Of a stretch of DNA of 64,000 bases, positions 13,021 through 26,925 are shown in pieces. The DNA comes from Panagrolaimus kolymaensis (taxonomy: Eukaryota > Nematoda > Chromadorea > Rhabditida > Panagrolaimidae), in the NCBI GenBank assembly GCA_028622995.1, contig JAJQJQ010000002.1:7626001-7690000 (forward strand), in the 5' to 3' direction. Position 1 is the stretch's first letter; every line of letters begins with the position of its first letter. The position numbers and the translations under genes were made by a program. The notes below the pieces were generated by a model, which worked only from the letters and a program-made list of their open reading frames with translations, was not told the origin of the DNA and did not search any database.

Positions 13021-13560
13021 TATTTTCCCTTCATCAAATTTTTCATCAAACTATGGTTTATTTGTTTTGGATTTTAAGTAAATTCATAAACTATTTTTTT
13101 TGTTCGAATTTTCTTAAAACATTTCTCTAGCAAAAAACACTGTAAAGCATTGAGGTTTTTTATTTTCCCTTCATCAAATTTTTCATCCAAACTATGGTTT
13201 ATTTGTTTTGGATTTTAAGTAAATTCATAAACTATTTTTTTTGTTCGAATTTTCTTAAAACATTTCTCTAGCCCAACAACACTGTAAAGCATCGAGGTTT
13301 TTTATTTTCCCTTCGTCAAATTTTTCATCCAAACTATGGTTTATTTGTTTTGGATTTTAAGTAAATTCATAAACTATTTTTTTTGTTCGAATTTTCTTAA
13401 AACATTTCTCTAGCAAAAAACACTGTAAAGCATCGAGGTTTTTTATTTTCCCTTCATCAAATTTTTCATCAAACTATGGTTTATTTGTTTTGGATTTTAA
13501 GTAAATTCATAAACTATTTTTTTTGTTCGAATTTTCTTAAAACATTTCTCTAGCAAAAAA
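13021..13560 (+). repeat. Three-monomer (423-bp) tandem duplication
   Basis: The one-base deletion form TTTCATCAAACTATGG (normally CATCCAAAC) occurs at 13,044 and 13,467. They are 423 bp apart, exactly 3 x 141. The flanking monomers on both sides carry the same variants (CCTTCGTC before, GCAAAAAAC after). This is a short, recent-looking higher-order duplication. Confidence 0.75.
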
Positions 13561-14480
13561 CACTGTAAAGCATCGAGGTTTTTTATTTTCCCTTCATCAA
13601 ATTTTTCATCCAAACTATGGTTTATTTGTTTTGGATTTTAAGTAAATTAATAAACTATTTTTTTTGTTCGAATTTTCTTAAAACATTTATCTAGCCCAAC
13701 AAAACTGTAAAGCATTGAGGTTTTTTATTTTCCCTTCATCAAATTTTTCATCCAAACTATGGTTTATTTGTTTTGGATTTTAAGTAAATTCATAAACTAT
13801 TTTTTTTGTTCGAATTTTCTTAAAACATTTCTCTAGCAAAAAACACTGTAAAGTATCGAGGTTTTTTATTTTCCCTTCGTCAAATTTTTCATCCAAACTA
13901 TGGTTTATTTGTTTTGGATTTTAAGTAAATTCATAAACTATTTTTTTTGTTCGAATTTTCTTTAAACATTTCTCTAGCAAAAAACACTGTAAAGCATCGA
14001 GGTTTTTTATTTTCCCTTCATCAAATTTTTCATCCAAACTATGGTTTATTTGTTTTGGATTTTAAGTAAATTAATAAACTATTTTTTTTGTTCGAATTTT
14101 CTTAAAACATTTATCTAGCCCAACAACACTGTAAAGCATTGAGGTTTTTTATTTTCCCTTCATCAAATTTTTCATCCAAACTATGGTTTATTTGTTTTGG
14201 ATTTTAAGTAAATTCATAAACTATTTTTTTTGTTCGAATTTTCTTAAAACATTTCTCTAGCAAAAAACACTGTAAAGTATCGAGGTTTTTTATTTTCCCT
14301 TCGTCAAATTTTTCATCCAAACTATGGTTTATTTGTTTTGGATTTTAAGTAAATTCATAAACTATTTTTTTTGTTCGAATTTTCTTTAAACATTTCTCTA
14401 GCAAAAAACACTGTAAAGCATCGAGGTTTTTTATTTTCCCTTCATCAAATTTTTCATCCAAACTATGGTTTATTTGTTTT

Positions 14481-17400
14481 TGATTTTAAGTAAATTCATA
14501 AACTTTTTTTTTTGTTCGAATTTTCTTAAAACATTTCTCTAGCAAAAAACACTGTAAAGCATCGAGGTTTTTTATTTTCCCTTAATCAAATTTTTCATCC
14601 AAACTATGGTTTATTTGTTTTGGATTTTAAGTAAATTCATAAACTATTTTTTTTGTTCGAATTTTCTTAAAACATTTCTCTAGCAAAAAACACTGTAAAG
14701 CATCGAGGTTTTTTATTTTCCCTTCATCAAATTTTTCATCCAAACTATGGTTTATTTGTTTTGGAATTTAAGTAAATTCATAAACTATTTTTTTTGTTCG
14801 AATTTTCTTAAAACATTTATCTAGCCCAACAACACTGTAAAGCATCGAGGTTTTTTATTTTCCCTTCATCAAATTTTTCATCCAAACTATGGTTTATTTG
14901 TTTTGGATTTTAAGTAAATTCATAAACTATTTTTTTTGTTCGAATTTTCTTAAAACATTTCTCTAGCAAAAAACACTGTAAAGCATCGAGGTTTTTTATT
15001 TTCCCTTCATCAAATTTTTCATCCAAACTATGGTTTATTTGTTTTGGATTTTAAGTAAATTAATAAACTATTTTTTTTGTTCGAATTTTCTTAAAACATT
15101 TATCTAGCCCAACAAAACTGTAAAGCATTGAGGTTTTTTATTTTCCCTTCATCAAATTTTTCATCCAAACTATGGTTTATTTGTTTTGGATTTTAAGTAA
15201 ATTCATAAACTATTTTTTTTGTTCGAATTTTCTTAAAACATTTCTCTAGCAAAAAACACTGTAAAGTATCGAGGTTTTTTATTTTCCCTTCGTCAAATTT
15301 TTCATCCAAACTATGGTTTATTTGTTTTGGATTTTAAGTAAATTCATAAACTATTTTTTTTGTTCGAATTTTCTTAAAACATTTCTCTAGCAAAAAACAC
15401 TGTAAAGTATCGAGGTTTTTTATTTTCCCTTCGTCAAATTTTTCATCCAAACTATGGTTTATTTGTTTTGGATTTTAAGTAAATTCATAAACTATTTTTT
15501 TTGTTCGAATTTTCTTAAAACATTTCTCTAGCAAAAAACACTGTAAAGCATCGAGGTTTTTTATTTTCCCTTCATCAAATTTTTCATCCAAACTATGGTT
15601 TATTTGTTTTGGATTTTAAGTAAATTAATAAACTATTTTTTTTGTTCGAATTTTCTTAAAACATTTATCTAGCCCAACAACACTGTAAAGCATTGAGGTT
15701 TTTTATTTTCCCTTCATCAAATTTTTCATCCAAACTATGGTTTATTTGTTTTGGATTTTAAGTAAATTCATAAACTATTTTTTTTGTTCGAATTTTCTTA
15801 AAACATTTCTCTAGCAAAAAACACTGTAAAGTATCGAGGTTTTTTATTTTCCCTTCGTCAAATTTTTCATCCAAACTATGGTTTATTTGTTTTGGATTTT
15901 AAGTAAATTCATAAACTATTTTTTTTGTTCGAATTTTCTTTAAACATTTCTCTAGCAAAAAACACTGTAAAGCATCGAGGTTTTTTATTTTCCCTTCATC
16001 AAATTTTTCATCCAAACTATGGTTTATTTGTTTTTGATTTTAAGTAAATTCATAAACTTTTTTTTTTGTTCGAATTTTCTTAAAACATTTCTCTAGCAAA
16101 AAACACTGTAAAGCATCGAGGTTTTTTATTTTCCCTTAATCAAATTTTTCATCCAAACTATGGTTTATTTGTTTTGGATTTTAAGTAAATTCATAAACTA
16201 TTTTTTTTGTTCGAATTTTCTTAAAACATTTCTCTAGCAAAAAACACTGTAAAGCATCGAGGTTTTTTATTTTCCCTTCATCAAATTTTTCATCCAAACT
16301 ATGGTTTATTTGTTTTGGAATTTAAGTAAATTCATAAACTATTTTTTTTGTTCGAATTTTCTTAAAACATTTATCTAGCCCAACAACACTGTAAAGCATC
16401 GAGGTTTTTTATTTTCCCTTCATCAAATTTTTCATCCAAACTATGGTTTATTTGTTTTGGATTTTAAGTAAATTCATAAACTATTTTTTTTGTTCGAATT
16501 TTCTTAAAACATTTATCTAGCCCAACAACACTGTAAAGCATCGAGGTTTTTTATTTTCCCTTCATCAAATTTTTCATCCAAACTATGTTTTATTTGTTTT
16601 GGATTTTAAGTAAATTCATAAACTATTTTTTTTGTTCGAATTTTCTTAAAACATTTATTTAGCCCAACAACACTGTAAAGCATCGAGGTTTTTTATTTTC
16701 CCTTCATCAAATTTTTCATCCAAACTATGGTTTATTTGTTTTGGATTTTAAGTAAATTAATAAACTATTTTTTTTGTTCGAATTTTCTTAAAACATTTCT
16801 CTAGCAAAAAACACTGTAAAGTATCGAGGTTTTTTATTTTCCCTTCGTCAAATTTTTCATCCAAACTATGGTTTATTTGTTTTGGATTTTAAGTAAATTC
16901 ATAAACTATTTTTTTTGTTCGAATTTTCTTAAAACATTTCTCTAGCAAAAAACACTGTAAAGCATCGAGGTTTTTTATTTTCCCTTCGTCAAATTTTTCA
17001 TCCAAACTATGGTTTATTTGTTTTGGATTTTAAGTAAATTCATAAACTATTTTTTTTGTTCGAATTTTCTTTAAACATTTCTCTAGCAAAAAACACTGTA
17101 AAGCATCGAGGTTTTTTATTTTCCCTTCATCAAATTTTTCATCCAAACTATGGTTTATTTGTTTTTGATTTTAAGTAAATTCATAAACTTTTTTTTTTGT
17201 TCGAATTTTCTTAAAACATTTCTCTAGCAAAAAACACTGTAAAGCATCGAGGTTTTTTATTTTCCCTTAATCAAATTTTTCATCCAAACTATGGTTTATT
17301 TGTTTTGGATTTTAAGTAAATTCATAAACTATTTTTTTTGTTCGAATTTTCTTAAAACATTTCTCTAGCAAAAAACACTGTAAAGCATCGAGGTTTTTTA

Positions 17401-17520
17401 TTTTCCCTTCATCAAATTTTTCATCCAAACTATGGTTTATTTGTTTTGGAATTTAAGTAAATTCATAAACTATTTTTTTTGTTCGAATTTTCTTAAAACA
17501 TTTATCTAGCCAAACAACAC
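14481..17520 (+). repeat. Multi-monomer block present three times (1,554- and 1,131-bp offsets)
   Basis: An ordered set of variants appears three times. TTTTTGATTTTAAG is at 14,481, 16,035 and 17,166. It is followed in the same monomer by AAACTT plus a longer T tract, one unit later by CCCTTAATC (14,584; 16,138; 17,269), and then by GGAATTTAAG. Offsets of 1,554 and 1,131 bp are 11 and 8 units. The shared haplotype spans about four monomers. The two different offsets show that the spacer, not the block, changed between duplications. Confidence 0.78.
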
Positions 17521-20500
17521 TGTAAAGCATCGAGGTTTTTTATTTTCCCTTCATCAAATTTTTCATCCAAACTATGGTTTATTTGTTTTGGATTTTAAGT
17601 AAATTCATAAACTATTTTTTTTGTTCGAATTTTCTTAAAACATTTATCTAGCCCAACAACACTGTAAAGCATCGAGGTTTTTTATTTTCCCTTCATCAAA
17701 TTTTTCATCCAAACTATGTTTTATTTGTTTTGGATTTTAAGTAAATTCATAAACTATTTTTTTTGTTCGAATTTTCTTAAAACATTTATTTAGCCCAACA
17801 ACACTGTAAAGCATCGAGGTTTTTTATTTTCCCTTCATCAAATTTTTCATCCAAACTATGTTTTATTTGTTTTGGATTTTAAGTAAATTCATAAACTATT
17901 TTTTTTGTTCGAATTTTCTTAAAACATTTCTCTAGCCCAACAACACTGTAAAGCATCGAGGTTTTTTATTTTCCCTTCATCAAATTTTTCATCCAAACTA
18001 TGTTTTATTTGTTTTGGATTTTAAGTAAATTCATAAACTATTTATTTTGTTCGAATTTTCTTAAAACATTTCTCTAGCCCAACAACACTGTAAAGCATCG
18101 AGTTTTTTTATTTTCCCTTCATCAAATTTTTCATCCAAACTATGGTTTATTTGTTTTGGATTTTAAGTAAATTCATAAACTATTTTTTTTGTTCGAATTT
18201 TCTTAAAACATTTATTTAGCCCAACAACACTGTAAAGCATCGAGGTTTTTTATTTTCCCTTCATCAAATTTTTCATCCAAACTATGGTTTATTTGTTTTG
18301 GATTTTAAGTAAATTCATAAACTATTTTTTTTGTTCGAATTTTCTTAAAACATTTATTTAGCCCAACAACACTGTAAAGCATCGAGGTTTTTTATTTTCC
18401 CTTCATCAAATTTTTCATCCAAACTATGTTTTATTTGTTTTGGATTTTAAGTAAATTCATAAACTATTTTTTTTGTTCGAATTTTCTTAAAACATTTCTC
18501 TAGCCCAACAACACTGTAAAGCATCGAGGTTTTTTATTTTCCCTTCATCAAATTTTTCATCCAAACTATGTTTTATTTGTTTTGGATTTTAAGTAAATTC
18601 ATAAACTATTTTTTTTGTTCGAATTTTCTTAAAACATTTCTCTAGCCCAACAACACTGTAAAGCATCGAGGTTTTTTATTTTCCCTTCATCAAATTTTTC
18701 ATCCAAACTATGTTTTATTTGTTTTGGATTTTAAGTAAATTCATAAACTATTTTTTTTGTTCGAATTTTCTTAAAACATTTCTCTAGCCTAACAACACTG
18801 TAAAGCATCGAGGTTTTTTATTTTCCCTTCATCAAATTTTTCATCCAAACTATGGTTTATTTGTTTTGGATTTTAAGTAAATTCATAAACTATTTTTTTT
18901 GTTCGAATTTTCTTAAAACATTTCTCTAGCCCAACAACACTGTAAAGCATCGAGGTTTTTTATTTTCCCTTCATCAAATTTTTCATCCAAACTATGGTTT
19001 ATTTGTTTTGGATTTTAAGTAAATTCATAAACTATTTTTTTTGTTCGAATTTTCTTAAAACATTTCTCTAGCCGAACAACCCTGTAAAGCATCGAGGTTT
19101 TTTATTTTCCCTTCATCAAATTTTTCATCCAAACTATGTTTTATTTGTTTTGGATTTTAAGTAAATTCATAAACTATTTTTTTTGTTCGAATTTTCTTAA
19201 AACATTTATCTAGCCCAACAACACTGTAAAGCATCGAGGTTTTTTATTTTCCCTTCATCAAATTTTTCATCCAAACTATGTTTTATTTGTTTTGGATTTT
19301 AAGTAAATTCATAAACTATTTTTTTTGTTCGAATTTTCTTAAAACATTTCTCTAGCCCAACAACACTGTAAAGCATCGAGGTTTTTTATTTTCCCTTCAT
19401 CAAATTTTTCATCCAAACTATGGTTTATTTGTTTTGGATTTTAAGTAAATTCATAAACCATTTTTTTTGTTCGAATTTTCTTAAAACATTTCTCTAGCCC
19501 AACAACACTGTAAAGCATCGAGGTTTTTTATTTTCCCTTCATCAAATTTTTCATCCAAACTATGGTTTATTTGTTTTGGATTTTAAGTAAATTCATAAAC
19601 TTTTTTTTTTGTTCGAATTTTCTTAAAACATTTCTCTAGCCCAACAACACTGTAAAGCATCGAGGTTTTTTATTTTCCATTCATCAAATTTTTCATCCAA
19701 ACTATGGTTTATTTGTTTTGGATTTTAAGTAAATTCATAAACTATTTTTTTTGTTCGAATTTTCTTAAAACATTTCTCTAGCCCAACAACACTGTAAAGC
19801 ATCGAGGTTTTTTATTTTCCCTTCATCAAATTTTTCATCCAAACTATGTTTTATTTGTTTTGGATTTTAAGTAAATTCATAAACTATTTTTTTTGTTCGA
19901 ATTTTCTTAAAACATTTCTCTAGCCCAACAACACTGTAAAGCATCGAGGTTTTTTATTTTCCATTCATCAAATTTTTCATCCAAACTATGGTTTATTTGT
20001 TTTGGATTTTAAGTAAATTCATAAACTATTTTTTTTGTTCGAATTTTCTTAAAACATTTCTCTAGCCCAACAACACTGTAAAGCATCGAGGTTTTTTATT
20101 TTCCCTTCATCAAATTTTTCATCCAAACTATGGTTTATTTGTTTTGGATTTTAAGTAAATTCATAAACTATTTTTTTTGTTCGAATTTTCTTAAAACATT
20201 TCTCTAGCCCAACAACACTGTAAAGCATCGAGGTTTTTTATTTTCCCTTCATCAAATTTTTCATCCAAACTATGTTTTATTTGTTTTGGATTTTAAGTAA
20301 ATTAATAAACTATTTTTTTTGTTCAAATTTTCTTAAAACATTTCTCTAGCCCAACAACACTGTAAAGCATCGAGGTTTTTTATTTTCCCTTCATCAAATT
20401 TTTCATCCAAACTATGTTTTATTTGTTTTGGATTTTAAGTAAATTTATAAACTATTTTTTTTGTTCGAATTTTCTTAAAACATTTCTCTAGCCCAACAAC

Positions 20501-21205
20501 ACTGTAAAGCATCGAGGTTTTTTATTTTCCCTTCATCAAATTTTTCATCCAAACTATGGTTTATTTGTTTTGGATTTTAAGTAAATTCATAAACCATTTT
20601 TTTTGTTCGAATTTTCTTAAAACATTTCTCTAGCCCAACAACACTGTAAAGCATCGAGGTTTTTTATTTTCCCTTCATCAAATTTTTCATCCAAACTATG
20701 GTTTATTTGTTTTGGATTTTAAGTAAATTCATAAACTATTTTTTTTGTTCGAATTTTCTTAAAACATTTCTCTAGCCCAACAACACTGTAAAGCATCGAG
20801 GTTTTTTATTTTCCCTTCATCAAATTTTTCATCCAAACTATGGTTTATTTGTTTTGGATTTTAAGTAAATTCATAAACCATTTTTTTTGTTCGAATTTTC
20901 TTAAAACATTTCTCTAGCCCAACAACACTGTAAAGCATCGAAATTTTTTATTTTCCCTTCATCAAATTTTTCATCCAAACTATGGTTTATTTGTTTTGGA
21001 TTTTAAGTAAATTCATAAACTATTTTTTTTGTTCGAATTTTCTTAAAACATTTCTCTAGCCCAACAACACTGTAAAGCATCGAGGTTTTTTATTTTCCCT
21101 TCATCAAATTTTTCATCCAAACTATGGTTTATTTGTTTTGGATTTTAAGTAAATTCATAAACTATTTTTTTTGTTCGAATTTTCTTAAAACATTTCTCTA
21201 GCCCA

Positions 21206-22740
21206 ACAACTCTGTAAAGCATCGAGGTTTTTTATTTTCCCTTCATCAAATTTTTCATCCAAACTATGTTTTATTTGTTTTGGATTTTAAGTAAATTCAT
21301 AAACTATTTTTTTTGTTCGAATTTTCTTAAAACATTTCTCTAGCCCAACAACACTGTAAAGCATCGAGGTTTTTTATTTTCCCTTCATCAAATTTTTCAT
21401 CCAAACTATGGTTTATTTGTTTTGGATTTTAAGTAAATTCATAAACTATTTTTTTTGTTCGAATTTTCTTAAAACATTTCTCTAGCCCAACAACACTGTA
21501 AAGCATCGAAATTTTTTATTTTCCCTTCATCAAATTTTTCATCCAAAATATGGTTTATTTGTTTTGGATTTTAAGTAAATTCATAAACTATTTTTTTTGT
21601 TCGAATTTTCTTAAAACATTTCTCTAGCCGAACAACACTGTAAAGCATCGAGGTTTTTTATTTTCCCTTCATCAAATTTTTCATCCAAACTATGTTTTAT
21701 TTGTTTTGGATTTTAAGTAAATTCAAAAACTATTTTTTTTGTTCGAATTTTCTTAAAACATTTCTCTAGCCCAACAACACTGTAAAGCATCGAGGTTTTT
21801 TATTTTCCCTTCATCAAATTTTTCATCCAAACTATGGTTTATTTGTTTTGGATTTTAAGTAAATTCATAAACTATTTTTTTTGTTCGAATTTTCTTAACA
21901 CATTTCTCTAGTTTGGATTTTAAGTAAATTCATAAACTATTTTTTTTGTTCGAATTTTCTTAAAACATTTCTCTAGCCCAACAACACTGTAAAGCATCGA
22001 GGTTTTTTATTTTCCCTTCATCAAATTTTTCATCCAAACTATGGTTTATTTGTTTTGGATTTTAAGTAAATTCATAAACTATTTTTTATGTTCGAATTTT
22101 CTTAAAACATTTCTCTAGCCCAACAACACTGTAAAGCATCGAGGTTTTTTATTTTCCCTTCATCAAATTTTTCATCCAAACTATGGTTTATTTGTTTTGG
22201 ATTTTAAGTAAATTCATAAACTATTTTTTATGTTCGAATTTTCTTAAAACATTTCTCTAGCCCAACAACACTGTAAAGCATCGAGGTTTTTTATTTTCCC
22301 TTCATCAAATTTTTCATCCAAACTATGGTTTATTTGTTTTGGATTTTAAGTAAATTCATAAACTATTTTTTATGTTCGAATTTTCTTAAAACATTTCTCT
22401 AGCCCAACAACACTGTAAAGCATCGAAATTTTTTATTTTCCCTTCATCAAATTTTTCATCCAAAATATGGTTTATTTGTTTTGGATTTTAATTAAATTCA
22501 TAAACTATTTTTTTTGTTCGAATTTTCTTAAAACATTTCTCTAGCCGAACAACACTGTAAAGCATCGAGGTTTTTTATTTTCCCTTCATCAAATTTTTCA
22601 TCCAAACTATGGTTTATTTGTTTTGGATTTTAAGTAAATTCATAAACTATTTTTTTTGTTCGAATTTTCTTAACACATTTCTCTAGTTTGGATTTTAAGT
22701 AAATTCATAAACTATTTTTTTTGTTCGAATTTTCTTAAAA
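21206..22740 (+). repeat. Duplicated block with two truncated 65-bp units (775-bp period)
   Basis: Two monomers are truncated at the same point. After CACATTTCTCTAG the sequence jumps to TTTGGATTTTAAG, skipping the CCCAACAAC...TTATTTG part. The TAG-to-TAG distance is then 65 bp instead of 142. The breakpoints are at 21,911 and 22,686, 775 bp apart (65 + 5 x 142). Both carry the same TTAACACATT substitution upstream, so the truncation arose once and was then copied. CATCGAAATTT with CCAAAATATGG also occurs before each (21,503 and 22,420), but one monomer further away in the first copy, so one unit was gained or lost after the duplication. Confidence 0.85.
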
Positions 22741-25700
22741 CATTTCTCTAGCCCAACAACACTGTAAAGCATCGAGGTTTTTTATTTTCCCTTCATCAAA
22801 TTTTTCATCCAAACTATGGTTTATTTGTTTTGGATTTTAAGTAAATTCATAAACTATTTTTTATGTTCGAATTTTCTTAAAACATTTCTCTAGCCCAAAA
22901 ACACTGTAAAGCATCGAGGTTTTTTATTTTCCCTTCATCAAATTTTTCATCCAAACTATGTTTTATTTGTTTTGGATTTTAAGTAAATTCATAAACTATT
23001 TTTTTTGTTCGAATTTTTTTAAAACATTTCTCTAGCCGAACAACCCTGTAAAGCATCGAGGTTTTTTATTTTCCCTTCATCAAATTTTTCATCCAAACTA
23101 TGTTTTATTTGTTTTGGATTTTAAGTAAATTCATAAACTATTTTTTTTGTTCGAATTTTCTTAAAACATTTCTCTAGCCCAACAACACTGTAAAGCATCG
23201 AGGTTTTTTATTTTCCCTTCATCAAATTTTTCATCCAAACTATGTTTTATTTGTTTTGGATTTTAAGTAAATTCATAAACTATTTTTTTTGTTCGAATTT
23301 TCTTAAAACATTTCTCTAGACCAATAACACTGTAAAGCATCGAGGTTTTTTATTTTCCCTTCATCAAATTTTTCATCCAAACTATGGTTTATTTGTTTTG
23401 GATTTTAAGTAAATTCATAAACTATTTTTTTTGTTCGAATTTTCTTAAAACATTTCTCTAGCCCAACAACACTGTAAAGCATCGAGGTTTTTTATTTTCC
23501 CTTCATCAAATTTTTCATCCAAACTATGTTTTATTTGTTTTGGATTTTAAGTAAATTCATAAACTATTTTTTTTGTTCGAATTTTCTTAAAACATTTCTC
23601 TAGCCCAACAACACTGTAAAGCATCGAGGTTTTTTATTTTCCCTTCATCAAATTTTTCATCCAAACTATGTTTTATTTGTTTTGGATTTTAAGTAAATTC
23701 ATAAACTATTTTTTTTGTTCGAATTTTCTTAAAACATTTCTCTAGCCCAACAACACTGTAAAGCATCGAGGTTTTTTATTTTCCCTTCATCAAATTTTTC
23801 ATCCAAACTATGGTTTATTTGTTTTGGATTTTAAGTAAATTCATAAACTATTTTTTTTGTTCGAATTTTCTTAAAACATTTCTCTAGCCCAACAACACTG
23901 TAAAGCATCGAGGTTTTTTATTTTCCCTTCATCAAATTTTTCATCCAAACTATGTTTTATTTGTTTTGGATTTTAAGTAAATTCATAAACTATTTTTTTT
24001 GTTCGAATTTTCTTAAAACATTTCTCTAGACCAACAACACTGTAAAGCATCGAGGTTTTTTATTTTCCCTTCATCAAATTTTTCATCCAAACTATGGTTT
24101 ATTTGTTTTGGATTTTAAGTAAATTCATAAACTATTTTTTTTGTTCGAATTTTCTTAAAACATTTCTCTAGCCCAACAACACTGTAAAGCATCGAGGTTT
24201 TTTATTTTCCCTTCATCAAATTTTTCATCCAAACTATGTTTTATTTGTTTTGGATTTTAAGTAAATTCATAAACTATTTTTTTTGTTCGAATTTTCTTAA
24301 AACATTTCTCTAGCCCAACAACACTGTAAAGCATCGAGGTTTTTTATTTTCCCTTCATCAAATTTTTCATCCAAACTATGGTTTATTTGTTTTGGATTTT
24401 AAGTAAATTCATAAACTATTTTTTTTGTTCGAATTTTCTTAAAACATTTCTCTAGCCCAACAACACTGTAAAGCATCGAGGTTTTTTATTTTCCCTTCAT
24501 CAAATTTTTCATCCAAACTATGTTTTATTTGTTTTGGATTTTAAGTAAATTCATAAACTATTTTTTTTGTTCGAATTTTCTTAAAACATTTCTCTAGCCC
24601 AACAACACTGTAAAGCATCGAGGTTTTTTATTTTCCCTTCATCAAATTTTTCATCCAAACTATGTTTTATTTGTTTTGGATTTTAAGTAAATTCATAAAC
24701 TATTTTTTTTGTTCGAATTTTCTTAAAACATTTCTCTAGCCCAACAACACTGTAAAGCATCGAGGTTTTTTATTTTCCCTTCATCAAATTTTTCATCCAA
24801 ACTATGGTTTATTTGTTTTGGATTTTAAGTAAATTCATAAACTATTTTTTTTGTTCGAATTTTCTTAAAACATTTCTCTAGCCCAACAACACTGTAAAGC
24901 ATCGAGGTTTTTTATTTTCCCTTCATCAAATTTTTCATCCAAACTATGTTTTATTTGTTTTGGATTTTAAGTAAATTCATAAACTATTTTTTTTGTTCGA
25001 ATTTTCTTAAAACATTTCTCTAGCCGAACAACCCTGTAAAGCATCGAGGTTTTTTATTTTCCCTTCATCAAATTTTTCATCCAAACTATGTTTTATTTGT
25101 TTTGGATTTTAATTAAATTCATAAACTATTTTTTTTGTTCGAATTTTCTTAAAACATTTCTCTAGCCCAACAACACTGTAAAGCATCGAGGTTTTTTATT
25201 TTCCCTTCATCAAATTTTTCATCCAAACTATGTTTTATTTGTTTTGGATTTTAAGTAAATTCATAAACTATTTTTTTTGTTCGAATTTTCTTAAAACATT
25301 TCTCTAGACCAACAACACTGTAAAGCATCGAGGTTTTTTATTTTCCCTTCATCAAATTTTTCATCCAAACTATGGTTTATTTGTTTTGGATTTTAAGTAA
25401 ATTCATAAACTATTTTTTTTGTTCGAATTTTCTTAAAACATTTCTCTAGCCCAACAACACTGTAAAGCATCGAGGTTTTTTATTTTCTCTTCATCAAATT
25501 TTTCATCCAAACTATGGTTTATTTGTTTTGGATTTTAAGTAAATTCATAAACTATTTTTTTTGTTCGAATTTTCTTAAAACATTTCTCTAGCCCAACAAC
25601 ACTGTAAAGCATCGAGGTTTTTTATTTTCCCTTCATCAAATTTTTCATCCAAACTATGTTTTATTTGTTTTGGATTTTAAGTAAATTCATAAACTATTTT

Positions 25701-26301
25701 TTTTGTTCGAATTTTCTTAAAACATTTCTCTAGCCCAACAACACTGTAAAGCATCGAGGTTTTTTATTTTCCCTTCATCAAATTTTTCATCCAAACTATG
25801 TTTTATTTGTTTTGGATTTTAAGTAAATTCATAAACTATTTTTTTTGTTCGAATTTTCTTAAAACATTTCTCTAGCCCAACAACACTGTAAAGCATCGAG
25901 GTTTTTTATTTTCCCTTCATCAAATTTTTCATCCAAACTATGGTTTATTTGTTTTGGATTTTAAGTAAATTCATAAACTATTTTTTTTGTTCGAATTTTC
26001 TTAAAACATTTCTCTAGCCCAACAACCCTGTAAAGCATCGAGGTTTTTTATTTTCCCTTCATCAAATTTTTCATCCAAACTATGGTTTATTTGTTTTGGA
26101 TTTTAAGTAAATTCATAAACTATTTTTTTTGTTCGAATTTTCTTAAAACATTTCTCTAGCCCAACAACACTGTAAAGCATCGAGGTTTTTTATTTTCCCT
26201 TCATCAAATTTTTCATCCAAACTATGTTTTATTTGTTTTGGATTTTAAGTAAATTCATAAACTATTTTTTTTGTTCGAATTTTCTTAAAACATTTCTCTA
26301 G

Positions 26302-26925
26302 CCCAACAACTCTGTAAAGCATCGAGGTTTTTTATTTTCCCTTCATCAATTTTTTCATCCAAACTATGGTTTATTTGTTTTGGATTTTAAGTAAATTCAT
26401 AAACTATTTTTTTTGTTCGAATTTTCTTAAAACATTTCTCTAGCCCAACAACCCTGTAAAGCATCGAGGTTTTTTATTTTCCCTTCATCAAATTTTTCAT
26501 CCAAACTATGGTTTATTTGTTTTGGATTTTAAGTAAATTCATAAACTATTTTTTTTGTTCGAATTTTCTTAAAACATTTCTCTAGCCCAACAACACTGTA
26601 AAGCATCGAGGTTTTTTATTTTCCCTTCATCAAATTTTTCATCCAAACTATGGTTTATTTGTTTTGGATTTTAAGTAAATTCATAAACTATTTTTTTTGT
26701 TCGAATTTTCTTAAAACATTTCTCTAGCCGAACAACCCTGTAAAGCATCGAGGTTTTTTATTTTCCCTTCATCAAATTTTTCATCCAAACTATGGTTTAT
26801 TTGTTTTGGATTTTAAGTAAATTCATAAACTATTTTTTTTGTTCGAATTTTCTTAAAACATTTCTCTAGCCCAACAACTCTGTAAAGCATCGAGGTTTTT
26901 TATTTTCCCTTCATCAATTTTTTCA
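26302..26925 (+). repeat. Four-monomer (568-bp) tandem duplication
   Basis: The CATCAATTTTTTC substitution (normally CATCAAATTTTTC) is at 26,350 and 26,918, 568 bp or 4 x 142 apart. Both are preceded by CAACTCTG and followed by CAACCCTG monomers in the same order. Confidence 0.75.

Larger units (their letters stand above)
3801..17380 (+). repeat. Sub-domain A2: mixed 141/142-bp units with the GCAAAAAAC variant
   Basis: Between the first (about 3,808) and last (about 17,368) TAGCAAAAAACACTG motif, a variant that removes one base and replaces CCCAACAAC, giving 141-bp units. Nearly all copies have G at position 44 (TATGGTTT). The 141-bp copies are interspersed with 142-bp CCCAAC copies, and variants are linked. 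Copies with TTAATAAAC usually go on to ATTTATCTAGCCC and then CATTGAGG. Copies with AAAGTATCGAGG are followed by CCCTTCGTC. The domain contains several local higher-order repeats, listed separately. No gene or insertion is present. Confidence 0.85.

Noticed and set aside
21880..21990. Transposon insertion at the irregular monomer
   Set aside because: The irregularity is a deletion within satellite sequence. No foreign bases, terminal repeats or target-site duplication are present.
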